Shown here: positions 35,054 through 43,881 of the stretch, piece after piece | Layout of the letters: every line of letters begins with the position of its first letter | Numbering within the stretch: position 1 is the stretch's first letter | DNA from: Kineococcus rhizosphaerae | Lineage (GTDB): Bacteria; Actinomycetota; Actinomycetes; Actinomycetales; Kineococcaceae | DNA length: 64,000 bases | Reading direction: 5' to 3' | NCBI RefSeq assembly: GCF_003002055.1 | Contig: NZ_PVZF01000004.1 | Span: 248,001 to 312,000 of the forward strand | The notes under the pieces: generated by a model | The model's input: only the letters and a program-made list of their open reading frames with translations | What the model was told of the DNA's origin: nothing | Databases searched by the model: none | Translations under genes and position numbers: made by a program

Positions 35054-38000
35054 ATGAGCCGTTCCGCGCACCGATCCGCCCTCGGGCTGCCGCGTCCCCT
35101 CGCGTGGGCCGCCGCCACGACCGCTGTGCTCGCCGCGGGGAGCTGCCTGGTGGGGCTGGCCTCGCCGGCCCACGCCGCCGGCCCGGCGACGCCGGTCGAC
35201 TCCGCGACGTCGACGCTGGTGAACCCCGAGCTCGACGTCGACGGGAACGCCCCCGTCGCCGGCATCGGCGCTCCGCAGACCGTCGTCGCCCCGGGCGGCA
35301 CGACGAGCCTGTCCGGGACGATCATGCGCTACGAGGAGTCCACCGACGGCGACGACTCCGGTGCCCACGAGAACCTCGCCACGCTGCTGTTCAGCCCCGA
35401 GCACGGCCTGGTGCGGCTCGAAGGCGCCCAGGCCGAAGCCCTGCCGACCGACGCGCAGGTCACGGTGCAGGTCAAGAGCGCCGACCGCACCGACGCCGTC
35501 GAGGTCGTCGGTGTCCAGCTCGCGCAGGGCGCGTCCGTGGCGGCCGCCTCAGGCGCCGCGTCGGTGCAGCACGTCACGATGGCGTTCATCGCCCCCAAGG
35601 GCGCCGCGCAGAGCAGCGAGTACGGGCCCGCCGACGCCGCAGCCCTCGTCGACAAGGTCAGCACCTACTGGTCCACCCAGACCGGGAACCGCGTCAGCGT
35701 CACCCTCGACAGGACCGTCGACTGGTCGACCAGCACCGCCACCTGCGCCGCGCCGCAGGACCTGTGGAACGCCGCGGTCGCCTCGACCGGCTTCACGGCC
35801 GGCCCCGACCAGCACCTCGTCGTCGTCCTGCCGCGCGGGATCAGCGGCTGCTCCTACGGACTGGGCACCATCGGCAACGGCGTCGGCTCCGGTGGCCTGG
35901 TCTACGTCAGCGACACCTCGCAGTCGGTCCTCGCCCACGAGCTCGGCCACAACTTCGGCCTCGGACACGCCAACGCCGTGTACCCGGCCATCGGGAAGTC
36001 GACGGACGTGCAGTACAGCAGCAGCACCAAGTGGACCGCGAACGGCAGCCAGTACCAGGAGTACGGCGACGTCATGGACGTCATGGGGTACTCCGACCCC
36101 ACGGACACCATCGGCACGGGCAGCCTGTCCGGCGCGCACCGCGCGGCCATGGGCGACCTGTTCGCCGACGAGGTCACCACCGTCAGCAGCACGGGCGACG
36201 TCGTCCTGCGGCCGCTGGGCGCCACGAGCGGCGCCGAGGCCAAGGTCGCGAAGATCGTCAACGGCGGCGCGGAGTACTACCTCGAGTACCGCAAGGCCGT
36301 CGGGGCCGACGCCACGACCTTCACCGACCGCCGCAACCCGGCGGAGGGCGTGCGCATCACGCGCGTCGACCCCGCCTCCGGCGGGAAGGCGTCCGTCGTC
36401 GTGGACACCAGCCCCTCCGGCACGAAGAACGACTGGGACTGGGGCCTGAAGCAGGGCCAGACGTTCTCCACCGGCGACGGGCGACTGCACTTCACCGTGT
36501 CCTCGCTGGCCGGCGGCCTCGCCACGGTCGAGGTCACGTTCGGCAACCTGCCCGGAACCGGACCCGTCGTCACCGTCCCCGGCACGCCCAAGATCACCGG
36601 TCTGACCCGCTCGGGTGCGCAGGAGATCACCGTGAAGTTCGCGGCCTCCACCGACAAGGGCGGTGCGACGTCCCTCACCGGGTTCGAGGTCGTCCCGTAC
36701 GTCGACGGCGTCGCCGACCCCGGTTCCGCGGTCACCACCGCCGGGACGGCGACGACGGCGACGTTCCCGAACCTCGTGCCGGGCAAGAAGTACAGCTTCG
36801 TCGTCCGGTCGCAGAACTCCGCCGGCTGGAGCTCGGCCTCCTCCCGGACCTCCGACGTCCTCGTCCCGCTGCCGCTGACGCGACCCGGCGCGCCCACGGG
36901 CGTGACGGTCGCCGCCACCGGGTCGGACGCGAAGGTGACCTTCACCGCCCCGACGGACACCGGCAACACGGTCCTCAAGGCCTACAGGATCGTGCCCGTC
37001 GTCGACGGCGAGCAGCGCGACGCCTCCGCCCGGACCGTGGCCGGGAACGTCACCACGGCCACCTTCACGGGGCTGGTCGGCAAGGTCACCTTCCGCGTCT
37101 CGGCCCAGAACTCGGTGGGCTGGTCCGACGCCTCCGCCGATTCCGGCGAGCACGACTTCGGCACCGGTGTCCCGGGCGCCCCGGGGGTTCCGACCGTCGT
37201 CACGGGCGGCACGTCCGCCTCCGCCGCGACGATCACCGTGAAGTGGGCGGCACCGACCCTGAAGGGCGCCGCCGCGCTCAGCGGCTACGTCGTCACCCCC
37301 TCGGTCGGCGGGGTCGCCCAGACGCCAGTGAGCGTCTCGGCCTCGACGACGTCGTGGACGCAGAAGGCTCCGCGACTCGGCGAGGACTACACGTTCACCG
37401 TCGCGGCGAAGAACTCGTACGGCGTCGGCGAGGTGGCCACCACCGCGTCCGCGGCCAACGTCGCCTTCCGGCCCGCGGCCGTCACCGCGGTCGCCGTCAC
37501 GGGCGTGGACAAGGGCAACCTCAAGGGCACCACCGCCACCGTGACGTGGAAGGCCCCGGCCACCGACAACGGCCGGGCCGTCACCGGCTACACCGTCACC
37601 GCGTACGCGGCGGGCAAGGTCGTCGGCACCGTCGCGGCCGCCGCGGACGCGCTCGGCGCCGACGTCACGGGTCTCACGCTGGGCACGAGCTACACGTTCG
37701 GCGTCGTCGCGACCAACACCGAGGGCGACTCGCCCGTCGCCAGGAGCGCGGCCGTCAAGGCCGTCGACGTGCCCGCCGCCCCGACGGCCGTCACGGCCAC
37801 CGTCGCCGGCTCGGCCGCCGCGGGCGCCACGGTGACGGTGACGTGGAAGGCGCCGACCGTCGTCAACGGGGCCCCGGTGTCCAAGTACGTCGTCACCCCG
37901 GTGGTGGACGGGGTGGCGCAGGCCCCGGTGGAGGCCAAGGGCACGTCCCTGGTGGTGAAGAACGTCGCGCTCGGGTCGCCGGTGACCTTCACCGTCGCCG

Positions 38001-38902
38001 CGGTCAACGTCGCGGGGACGGGTGCCGCCTCGAGCGCCAGCGAGGCGAGGACCCCGGCCTTCGCCCCGACGGCCGTCACCGCCGTGACCACCGCCTACAC
38101 CGGCTCGGGCACCACCGCCGGGGTGAGCTGGACGGCTCCCAAGACGGGGGGGTCGGACCTGCTGCCGTACACCGTGACGGCCTACCTGGGCGGCAAGGTC
38201 GCCCGGACCACCACCGTGGCCGCCGACGCCACGTCGGCCGAGTTCACCGGGCTGACGGCCGGGTCCAGCTACGTCTTCGGCGTCAAGGCCGCGAACTCGA
38301 TCGGCTCGGCCGCCGAGGTGAAGTCGAAGGCGCTCGCCGTCGTCGACGTCCCCGCGCAGGTCGCGACCGTGACCGTCGTCCGCGGCGGCACCGCGGCCCG
38401 GCCGACGGTCACCGTGAGCTGGAAGGCTCCCACCACCGGCGGGTCCGCCATCACGGGCTACGAGCTGACCCCGCTCGACGGGACGTCCGGGACCGCCACG
38501 ACCGTGAAGTCGACGAGCTTCACCGTGCCGGGCGTGCAGCTCGGAGGCACCTACGGCTACCGGGTCACAGCCGTCAACGCCAAGGGGAAGGCGCCGGTGT
38601 CGGACGACAGCGCGACGGTCACCGTCGCCTACCTCCCGGGGGTGGTGCTCACCCCCGCGACCGCCCTCACCGCCACGAGCGCCACCGTGACCTGGACCGC
38701 GCCTGCGGACTCCGGCTCGGCCGTCACGGGGTACGTCGTGACGCCGTACGCGAACGGCCGGGCTCAGGCGACGCTGCAGGCCACCGGCACCACCGTCACG
38801 GTCGACGACCTGACCGCAGGTTCGTGGACCTTCGGGGTCCGTGCGGTCAACGGCGTCGGGACCGGCGCCGAGGTCACGACGAAAGCCGTGGTCGTGCGCT
38901 GA
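35054..38902 (+). CDS. secreted metzincin-type protease with eight FN3 domains
   Basis: A 1282-residue exported protein. Signal peptide with cleavage near SPAHA-A; a propeptide-like region with AAPQDL cysteine; zinc motif HELGHNFGLGH at about 295-305 and Met-turn DVMDVMGY at about 339, a gametolysin/M11-like arrangement. Residues about 507-1282 hold eight fibronectin type III repeats, each with a ...W(K/T)AP... and ...Y.V.P/A.. pattern. No sortase motif or anchor at the end, so it is likely released. ATG 35054 follows GAGG. It ends 3 bp before the convergent lipoprotein hydrolase. Confidence 0.9.
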   Translation: MSRSAHRSALGLPRPLAWAAATTAVLAAGSCLVGLASPAHAAGPATPVDSATSTLVNPELDVDGNAPVAGIGAPQTVVAPGGTTSLSGTIMRYEESTDGDDSGAHENLATLLFSPEHGLVRLEGAQAEALPTDAQVTVQVKSADRTDAVEVVGVQLAQGASVAAASGAASVQHVTMAFIAPKGAAQSSEYGPADAAALVDKVSTYWSTQTGNRVSVTLDRTVDWSTSTATCAAPQDLWNAAVASTGFTAGPDQHLVVVLPRGISGCSYGLGTIGNGVGSGGLVYVSDTSQSVLAHELGHNFGLGHANAVYPAIGKSTDVQYSSSTKWTANGSQYQEYGDVMDVMGYSDPTDTIGTGSLSGAHRAAMGDLFADEVTTVSSTGDVVLRPLGATSGAEAKVAKIVNGGAEYYLEYRKAVGADATTFTDRRNPAEGVRITRVDPASGGKASVVVDTSPSGTKNDWDWGLKQGQTFSTGDGRLHFTVSSLAGGLATVEVTFGNLPGTGPVVTVPGTPKITGLTRSGAQEITVKFAASTDKGGATSLTGFEVVPYVDGVADPGSAVTTAGTATTATFPNLVPGKKYSFVVRSQNSAGWSSASSRTSDVLVPLPLTRPGAPTGVTVAATGSDAKVTFTAPTDTGNTVLKAYRIVPVVDGEQRDASARTVAGNVTTATFTGLVGKVTFRVSAQNSVGWSDASADSGEHDFGTGVPGAPGVPTVVTGGTSASAATITVKWAAPTLKGAAALSGYVVTPSVGGVAQTPVSVSASTTSWTQKAPRLGEDYTFTVAAKNSYGVGEVATTASAANVAFRPAAVTAVAVTGVDKGNLKGTTATVTWKAPATDNGRAVTGYTVTAYAAGKVVGTVAAAADALGADVTGLTLGTSYTFGVVATNTEGDSPVARSAAVKAVDVPAAPTAVTATVAGSAAAGATVTVTWKAPTVVNGAPVSKYVVTPVVDGVAQAPVEAKGTSLVVKNVALGSPVTFTVAAVNVAGTGAASSASEARTPAFAPTAVTAVTTAYTGSGTTAGVSWTAPKTGGSDLLPYTVTAYLGGKVARTTTVAADATSAEFTGLTAGSSYVFGVKAANSIGSAAEVKSKALAVVDVPAQVATVTVVRGGTAARPTVTVSWKAPTTGGSAITGYELTPLDGTSGTATTVKSTSFTVPGVQLGGTYGYRVTAVNAKGKAPVSDDSATVTVAYLPGVVLTPATALTATSATVTWTAPADSGSAVTGYVVTPYANGRAQATLQATGTTVTVDDLTAGSWTFGVRAVNGVGTGAEVTTKAVVVR

Positions 38903-38905
38903 CGC

Positions 38906-40474
38906 TCACGCGCCGCAGGTCGTCCCCTCGGCGGGTTCGGTGCCGCTGACCAGGTAGGTGTCCACGGCGTCGTCGATGCACGACGACCCCGTCGCGTACG
39001 CGGTGTGGCCGTCGCCGTCGTAGGTCAGCAACCGGCCCGAGGACAGTTCCGCCGCCAGGCTCTTGGCCCACGCGTACGGCGTCGCGGGGTCGCGCGTGGT
39101 GCCGACGACGACGATCGGGCCGGCCCCCTCGGCGTGGACCTGCCGCGCCTCGCCGACGGGGGCCACGGGCCAGTTCGTGCACGCCAGACCGCCCCAGGCC
39201 AGGAACGGCCCGAACGTCGGGGAGTCCTGCGCGAACCGCGCGACGGTGGCCGCGACCTGCGGCTCGGTCTCGGCGTCGTCGCGGTCGAGGCAGTTCACGG
39301 CGTAGATGACGGTCGTGGAGTTGTCCGCGTAGGTGCCGTTCGCCGACCGGTGGGCGTAGGCGTCGGCGAGCGCCAGCATCGCCGACCCGTCCCCGGCGAA
39401 GGCCTTCGTCAGCGCCGCCGACAGCTGCGGCCACAGCTGCGTCGCGTACAGGGGGTAGGCCACCGCGAGGTACCCCAGGCCCTGCACGAGCGGGCGGGCG
39501 GTCCCCGTGGGCAGCGGGTCCGCGTCGAGGCCGGCGAGGAACCGCCGGACCTGGGCGACCCCGTCGTCGACGGTGCCGGTGAGCGGGCAGTCCTTCCCGC
39601 CCAGGCAGTCCTGCACGTACGAACGCAGCGCGACCTCGAACCCGGCGGCCTGCCCGGCGTTGACCTGCTCGCTGGACAGGGCGGGGTCGATGGCCCCGTC
39701 GAGGACGAACCGCCCGACCCGCTGCGGGAACTGCTCGGCGTACCAGGCCCCCAGGTAGGTGCCGTAGCTCTTGCCGAGGTAGCTGAGCTTGTCGTCGCCG
39801 AGCGCGGCGCGCAGCACGTCCATGTCCTTGGCCGCGGACACGGTGTCGACGTGCGCGGCCAGGGCGCCCGAGGCGGCGCACCCCTTCCCGAGCTCGGTGG
39901 TCCGCGCGCTCAGGGCCTGCACCTCGGCCGGGTCGTCGGGGGTGGGGTCGGTCGCCAGGAACTCGTCGACCTGGGCGTCGGTCAGGCACTGCAGGGGGTC
40001 GGACTCCCCCACCCCCCGCGGGTCGAAACCGACGACGTCGAAGTGGTCGCGCACGTCCTGGGCCACGACGTCCTTCGCGGCCCGCGCGTACTCCACGCCC
40101 GAGGCGCCCGGCCCGCCGGGGTTCAGGACGAGGGACCCGAGGCGGTCGGACCCCGTCGCCGCGGTGCGCAGCCGCACGACGGCCAGCGAGGCCGTCGGCC
40201 CGGACGGGTCGGCGTAGTCGACGGGCACGGTCAGCTGGGTGCACTGGAAACCGCCCGAGCAGTCGGCCCACTGCAGCCGCTGGCCGTAGAAGGCCGCGAG
40301 CGCCGGGTCCGTCGCGTTCTCGCTCGCGACGGCCCGCGCGGTGCCGACGGGCGCCGGGTCCGGGCTCGCACCGCGCAGCGCAGAGCACCCGGTCAGCGCC
40401 AGGGTCAGCACGGCGAGGGAGCTGACGACGCGGAGGGGGGTACGCATGGTGAGGCTCACGGTACGTGACGTCAC
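38906..40474 (-). CDS. lipoprotein alpha/beta hydrolase (tripeptidyl aminopeptidase-like)
   Basis: A 522-residue protein with lipobox LTGC (Cys30), an alpha/beta hydrolase core (LNPGGPGASG, DVVGFDPRGVGES, nucleophile in GKSYGTYLG) and a C-terminal TAP-like domain with GTTRDPATPYAW and GDGHTAY carrying Asp and His. Such enzymes release N-terminal tripeptides or act as esterases outside the membrane. GTG 40474 overlaps the holB stop; ATG 40447 is the other candidate and starts right at the signal peptide. The holB-hydrolase pairing recurs in actinobacteria. Confidence 0.9.
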   Translation of the reverse strand: MTSRTVSLTMRTPLRVVSSLAVLTLALTGCSALRGASPDPAPVGTARAVASENATDPALAAFYGQRLQWADCSGGFQCTQLTVPVDYADPSGPTASLAVVRLRTAATGSDRLGSLVLNPGGPGASGVEYARAAKDVVAQDVRDHFDVVGFDPRGVGESDPLQCLTDAQVDEFLATDPTPDDPAEVQALSARTTELGKGCAASGALAAHVDTVSAAKDMDVLRAALGDDKLSYLGKSYGTYLGAWYAEQFPQRVGRFVLDGAIDPALSSEQVNAGQAAGFEVALRSYVQDCLGGKDCPLTGTVDDGVAQVRRFLAGLDADPLPTGTARPLVQGLGYLAVAYPLYATQLWPQLSAALTKAFAGDGSAMLALADAYAHRSANGTYADNSTTVIYAVNCLDRDDAETEPQVAATVARFAQDSPTFGPFLAWGGLACTNWPVAPVGEARQVHAEGAGPIVVVGTTRDPATPYAWAKSLAAELSSGRLLTYDGDGHTAYATGSSCIDDAVDTYLVSGTEPAEGTTCGA

Positions 40475-41637
40475 TGCCCGGACTGGGCGGGGCGCAGGCT
40501 CAGCGCGAGCGCCTCGATCGCCAGCAGCGGGGCGACGTTCTGCGCGAGCCGTTCGCGGGCGAGCTGCACGGCGTCGGCGCGCCGCAGCGTCTCCTCCGGG
40601 CTCGAGGCCTCGGCCATCGCCCGCACGTCGGCGGTCATGTCGGAGTTCACGAGCTCGACGGGCGCCCCGACCTGCACGACGAGGACGTCGCGCAGCAACC
40701 CGAGGAGGTCGACGAGGGAGCGGTCCAGGACGTCCGTCTGGTGCCGGCGGGCCCGGCGCTTCTGGTCCTCCTCCAGCTGGCGGACCTGGGCGCGGACGGC
40801 GGGCGGGACCGTCGTGGACCCCTCGGCCCCCAGCGCGCGCAGCAGGTCGGCCTTCTCCCGGGCGTCGCGCTCGGTCGTGGAGGACCCGGCCTCCTCGGCG
40901 GCGACCTCGACGAGCTCACCGGCGGCGACGACCGCGTCCCCGACGCCGCGCACGCGCCGGGGCAGCCGCAGCACCTCCCGGCGGCGGATGCGGGCCCCCT
41001 CGTCGTGGGCCAGCCGCCGGGCCAGGCCGACGTGCGACTGCGCGGCGCGGGCGGCGAAGGCGGCCATCGCGGGGTCGACGCCGTCGCGGCGCACGAGCAG
41101 CTCGGCGACGGCGTCGGCCGGGGGGACGCGCAGCGGGACGTGCCGCGAGCGCGAGCGGATGGTCGGCAGGACGTCGTCGACCGCGGGTGCGCACAGCAGC
41201 CAGACGGTCTGGGCCGGCGGCTCCTCGATGGTCTTCAGCAGCACGTTCCCCGAGGTGGGGTTGAGGCGGTCGGCGTCCTCGACGACGACGACGCGCCAGC
41301 GGGCCACGGACGGACGGCGCTGGGCGGTGGCGATGAGCGGCTCGACGTCCTCGCGGCGGATCTGCATGTGCTCGGTGCTGAAGACGGTGACGTCGGCGTG
41401 CGAGCCGGCGAGCGCCGTCCGGCAGCCGCTGCACCGGCCGCAGCCGATCTCGGCCGGGTCCTCGCAGGCCAGGGCCGCGGCGAAGGCGCGGGCGGCGGTG
41501 GAGCGGCCCGAGCCGGGCGGCCCGGTGAGCAGCCACGCGTGGGTCATGCCCGTCGTGCCGTCGCGGGCGGCGCGCGCGGCGCGGGTCAGCACCGCGACGG
41601 CGGGACCCTGCCCGACGACGTCGTCCCAGACGCTCAC
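40471..41637 (-). CDS. holB: DNA polymerase III delta' subunit
   Basis: A 388-residue clamp-loader subunit from GTG 41637, behind GCAGGAGGC. AAA+ region: LLTGPPGSGRSTAARA (the P-loop lysine is Arg, as expected for a non-hydrolysing delta'), zinc cysteines CGRCSGC, VVVEDADRL and NVLLKTIEEPP. The C-terminal third is Arg/Ala-rich helices. Its start overlaps the stop of a 39-codon mini-ORF in a duplicated junction with tmk. Confidence 0.94.
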   Translation of the reverse strand: MSVWDDVVGQGPAVAVLTRAARAARDGTTGMTHAWLLTGPPGSGRSTAARAFAAALACEDPAEIGCGRCSGCRTALAGSHADVTVFSTEHMQIRREDVEPLIATAQRRPSVARWRVVVVEDADRLNPTSGNVLLKTIEEPPAQTVWLLCAPAVDDVLPTIRSRSRHVPLRVPPADAVAELLVRRDGVDPAMAAFAARAAQSHVGLARRLAHDEGARIRRREVLRLPRRVRGVGDAVVAAGELVEVAAEEAGSSTTERDAREKADLLRALGAEGSTTVPPAVRAQVRQLEEDQKRRARRHQTDVLDRSLVDLLGLLRDVLVVQVGAPVELVNSDMTADVRAMAEASSPEETLRRADAVQLARERLAQNVAPLLAIEALALSLRPAQSGQ

Positions 41638-41674
41638 GCTGCCTCCTGCTCGCTCGGTCGGCCCGCCCGGGTCG
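41631..41674. repeat. 44-bp direct repeat, copy over the holB start
   Basis: Identical 44-bp segment at 41631-41674 and 41747-41790, 116 bp apart. Each carries the minus-strand ribosome site and start GCAGGAGGCAGC-GTGAGCG, so the holB start region is duplicated upstream of itself. Confidence 0.92.
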
Positions 41675-41753
41675 GCGGCTGCGCACCGACCCGCACACGA
41701 CTGCGTCGCAGCGTCCCGGCGCCCCAGCCCCCGACGCGGCCCTCCTCGCTCAC
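41634..41753 (-). CDS. mini-ORF 2 (39 codons) between tmk and holB
   Basis: GTG 41753 with a good ribosome site (GGAGG, 6 nt) opens a 39-residue frame (VSEEGRVGGWGAG... ending RAGRPSEQEAA) whose TGA overlaps the holB GTG as GTGA. Its C-terminus is identical to that of mini-ORF 1. It probably serves to deliver ribosomes to holB rather than encode a functional protein. Arises from the 116-bp duplication. Confidence 0.45.
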   Translation of the reverse strand: MSEEGRVGGWGAGTLRRSRVRVGAQPPTRAGRPSEQEAA

Positions 41754-41790
41754 GCTGCCTCCTGCTCGCTCGGTCGGCCCGCCCGGGTCG
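41747..41790. repeat. 44-bp direct repeat, upstream copy
   Basis: Second copy of the repeat over the holB start; here the start motif opens mini-ORF 2. Confidence 0.92.
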
Positions 41791-41806
41791 TCCACGTCAC
41801 GCTCAC
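41750..41806 (-). CDS. mini-ORF 1 (18 codons) after tmk
   Basis: GTG 41806 overlaps the tmk stop as GTGA and opens VSVTWTTRAGRPSEQEAA, whose TGA in turn overlaps the GTG of mini-ORF 2. It completes an uninterrupted coupled chain from tmk to holB. Function as a peptide is doubtful. Confidence 0.4.
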   Translation of the reverse strand: MSVTWTTRAGRPSEQEAA

Positions 41807-43881
41807 CGGGTCGTGGCCTCCGTCTTGACGGGCGCGGGGAGCAGGGGCGCGAGGTGCTCGCGCAGCTTGGCCTGCACCACCTCGGCGGTGGTCGTGGCGT
41901 CCAGGACGAGGTAGCGCTGCGGCGCGCGGGCGGCCAGCAGGAGGAACTGCTCGCGGACGCGGGCGTGGAAGGCCTGCGACTCCGCCTCCACCCGGTCGTC
42001 GGCCGCGCGGCCGGACCGGCGCCGGGCCGCGGTGACGGGGTCGACGTCGAGGACGACCGTCAGGTCCGGCAGCAGCCCCTCGGTGGCCCACCGGGACAAC
42101 CGCTCGACCTCACCGGCCGGCAGGTCGCGGCCGGCGCCCTGGTAGGCCAGGGAGGAGTCGACGTACCGGTCGGTGAGGACGACGGCGCCCCGCTGCAGGC
42201 CGGGGCGGACGACCTCGGCGACGTGCTGGGCCCGGTCGGCGGCGAACAGCAGGGCCTCGGCGCGCGGGCTGAGCGCCGCGCCGTCGCGGTGCTCCAGCAG
42301 CACGGCCCGCAGCTGACGGCCGGTGGTGGTGCCGCCGGGCTCGCGGGTCACGACGGCCTCGTGGCCCAGGCCCTCCAGCCAGGCCGCCAGCAGGGTGGCC
42401 TGGGTGGTCTTGCCGGACCCGTCCCCGCCCTCCAGGGCCACGAAGAACCCGCCGGTCCCGCGCACGGCGGGTTCCTCGGCGACCTCGCCCCGGCGCCTCC
42501 AGGCCTGGGCCAGGTCGGCGCGCAGGCTCGTCCCGCGCCGGTCGTCCATCTGCCGGAAGGCCACGACGCCGGCGACGGTGGTGACGACCCCGGCCAGGAC
42601 CATCGCCAGCGCCGACCCGGCGTAGGTCACCGACCAGTGGGCGCTGGGCGCGAAGGTGCGCTCACCCAGGGCGTTCGCCACCCAGGGGGCGACGAGCATG
42701 ACGAGGATGATGACGACGCGGGTGCTGGACCCGACGAACGAGAACGTCCGGCCGCGGACGTCGTCGTCGACCTCCAGACCGAGCAGCGTGTACGCCGAGA
42801 CGTACGCGAGCCCGGTGAACAGCCCGAGGGCCACCACGCACAGGGCCGACACGACGATCTGGTCCACGAGCGCGACGAGCACGAGGGACACCCCGGCCAG
42901 CGACAGCGCGAGCCCGAAGGTGCGGCGGCGGCTGAAGCCGGCCAGCCAGCGCGGCCCCTGCCAGACCCCGAGGGCGACGCCGGCGAACACGGCCATCACG
43001 ACGACGCCGTAGCCGGGGTCCCCCGCCCCCAGGCTGGTGACGAAGGCGCGCCCGAGCCCGAGGACGACCCCGCCCGCGGCGAAGGCCGTGAGCATGCCGA
43101 GGACGAGCCCGCGCAGCAGCGGGGAGGTCCCGACGAACCGCCAGCCCTCGACGATGTCGCGGCCCAGGGTGGGCGCGAGCCCGCCCTCGCGCGGGCGCAC
43201 CTCGCGCGGGGGGATGTCCAGGCGCCAGATGACGGCCGCGGCGACCAGGAACGTCAGGGCGTTGACGTACATCGCCAGGGAGGACTGCCCGCCGGCGAGG
43301 AAGGGCAGGACGTTGTCGAGGATCCCGGTCAGCAGGGTCAGGAGGATGAAGGCGAGCCCGGCGACGGGCGCCGACCCGTAGGTGGCGACCAGGCTGATCT
43401 GGTTGGCGACCTCCAGCCGGTTGCGCGGCACGAGGTTCGGGACGGTCGCGTCCTTGGCCGGCCCCCAGAAGAGGGTGACGAGCTCGATGAGCAGCGTCGC
43501 CGCGAACAGCCAGGTGAGGTTCCCGACCAGGGGGATGGAGGCGAACAGCGCGAACCGCAGCACGTCCCCGACGACCATCGTCAGCCGCCGGTCGAGCCGG
43601 TCGGCCAGGGCGCCGGCGAGCGGCCCCAGCAGGGCCGCGGGCGCCAGCTGCAGGATGAAGACGGTCGAGACGGCGACGCTCGTCTGCGTCGCGTCCCCGA
43701 CCGTCAGGCTCGCCGCCGTCCCCAGCTTGGCGAGCATCCCGAGCCAGTCGCCGAAGCTGGAGAGCATGAGCGAGAGCCACATGCGCCGGAAGTCGGGGTA
43801 GTCGCGCAGCAGCGCCCTGACGTCGTGGTCGGGTGCAGCCGACCCCGGCGAGGTGGCGGAGGCGGCTGCGGGGCGGGTCAC
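41803..43881 (-). CDS. tmk: MFS transporter-like domain fused to thymidylate kinase
   Basis: A 692-residue fusion from GTG 43881 (GTGA with the acyltransferase stop). Residues about 25-450 resemble a major facilitator (twelve hydrophobic segments, GPLAGALADRLDRR). Residues about 475-692 are a complete thymidylate kinase: P-loop FFVALEGGDGSGKTT, DR motif VLTDRYVDSSLAYQG, and the LID-like TAARRRSGRAADD. It makes dTDP from dTMP. The same fusion is known in Streptomyces and relatives, so it is not novel, but the transporter role is unexplained. Confidence 0.93.
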   Translation of the reverse strand: MTRPAAASATSPGSAAPDHDVRALLRDYPDFRRMWLSLMLSSFGDWLGMLAKLGTAASLTVGDATQTSVAVSTVFILQLAPAALLGPLAGALADRLDRRLTMVVGDVLRFALFASIPLVGNLTWLFAATLLIELVTLFWGPAKDATVPNLVPRNRLEVANQISLVATYGSAPVAGLAFILLTLLTGILDNVLPFLAGGQSSLAMYVNALTFLVAAAVIWRLDIPPREVRPREGGLAPTLGRDIVEGWRFVGTSPLLRGLVLGMLTAFAAGGVVLGLGRAFVTSLGAGDPGYGVVVMAVFAGVALGVWQGPRWLAGFSRRRTFGLALSLAGVSLVLVALVDQIVVSALCVVALGLFTGLAYVSAYTLLGLEVDDDVRGRTFSFVGSSTRVVIILVMLVAPWVANALGERTFAPSAHWSVTYAGSALAMVLAGVVTTVAGVVAFRQMDDRRGTSLRADLAQAWRRRGEVAEEPAVRGTGGFFVALEGGDGSGKTTQATLLAAWLEGLGHEAVVTREPGGTTTGRQLRAVLLEHRDGAALSPRAEALLFAADRAQHVAEVVRPGLQRGAVVLTDRYVDSSLAYQGAGRDLPAGEVERLSRWATEGLLPDLTVVLDVDPVTAARRRSGRAADDRVEAESQAFHARVREQFLLLAARAPQRYLVLDATTTAEVVQAKLREHLAPLLPAPVKTEATTR

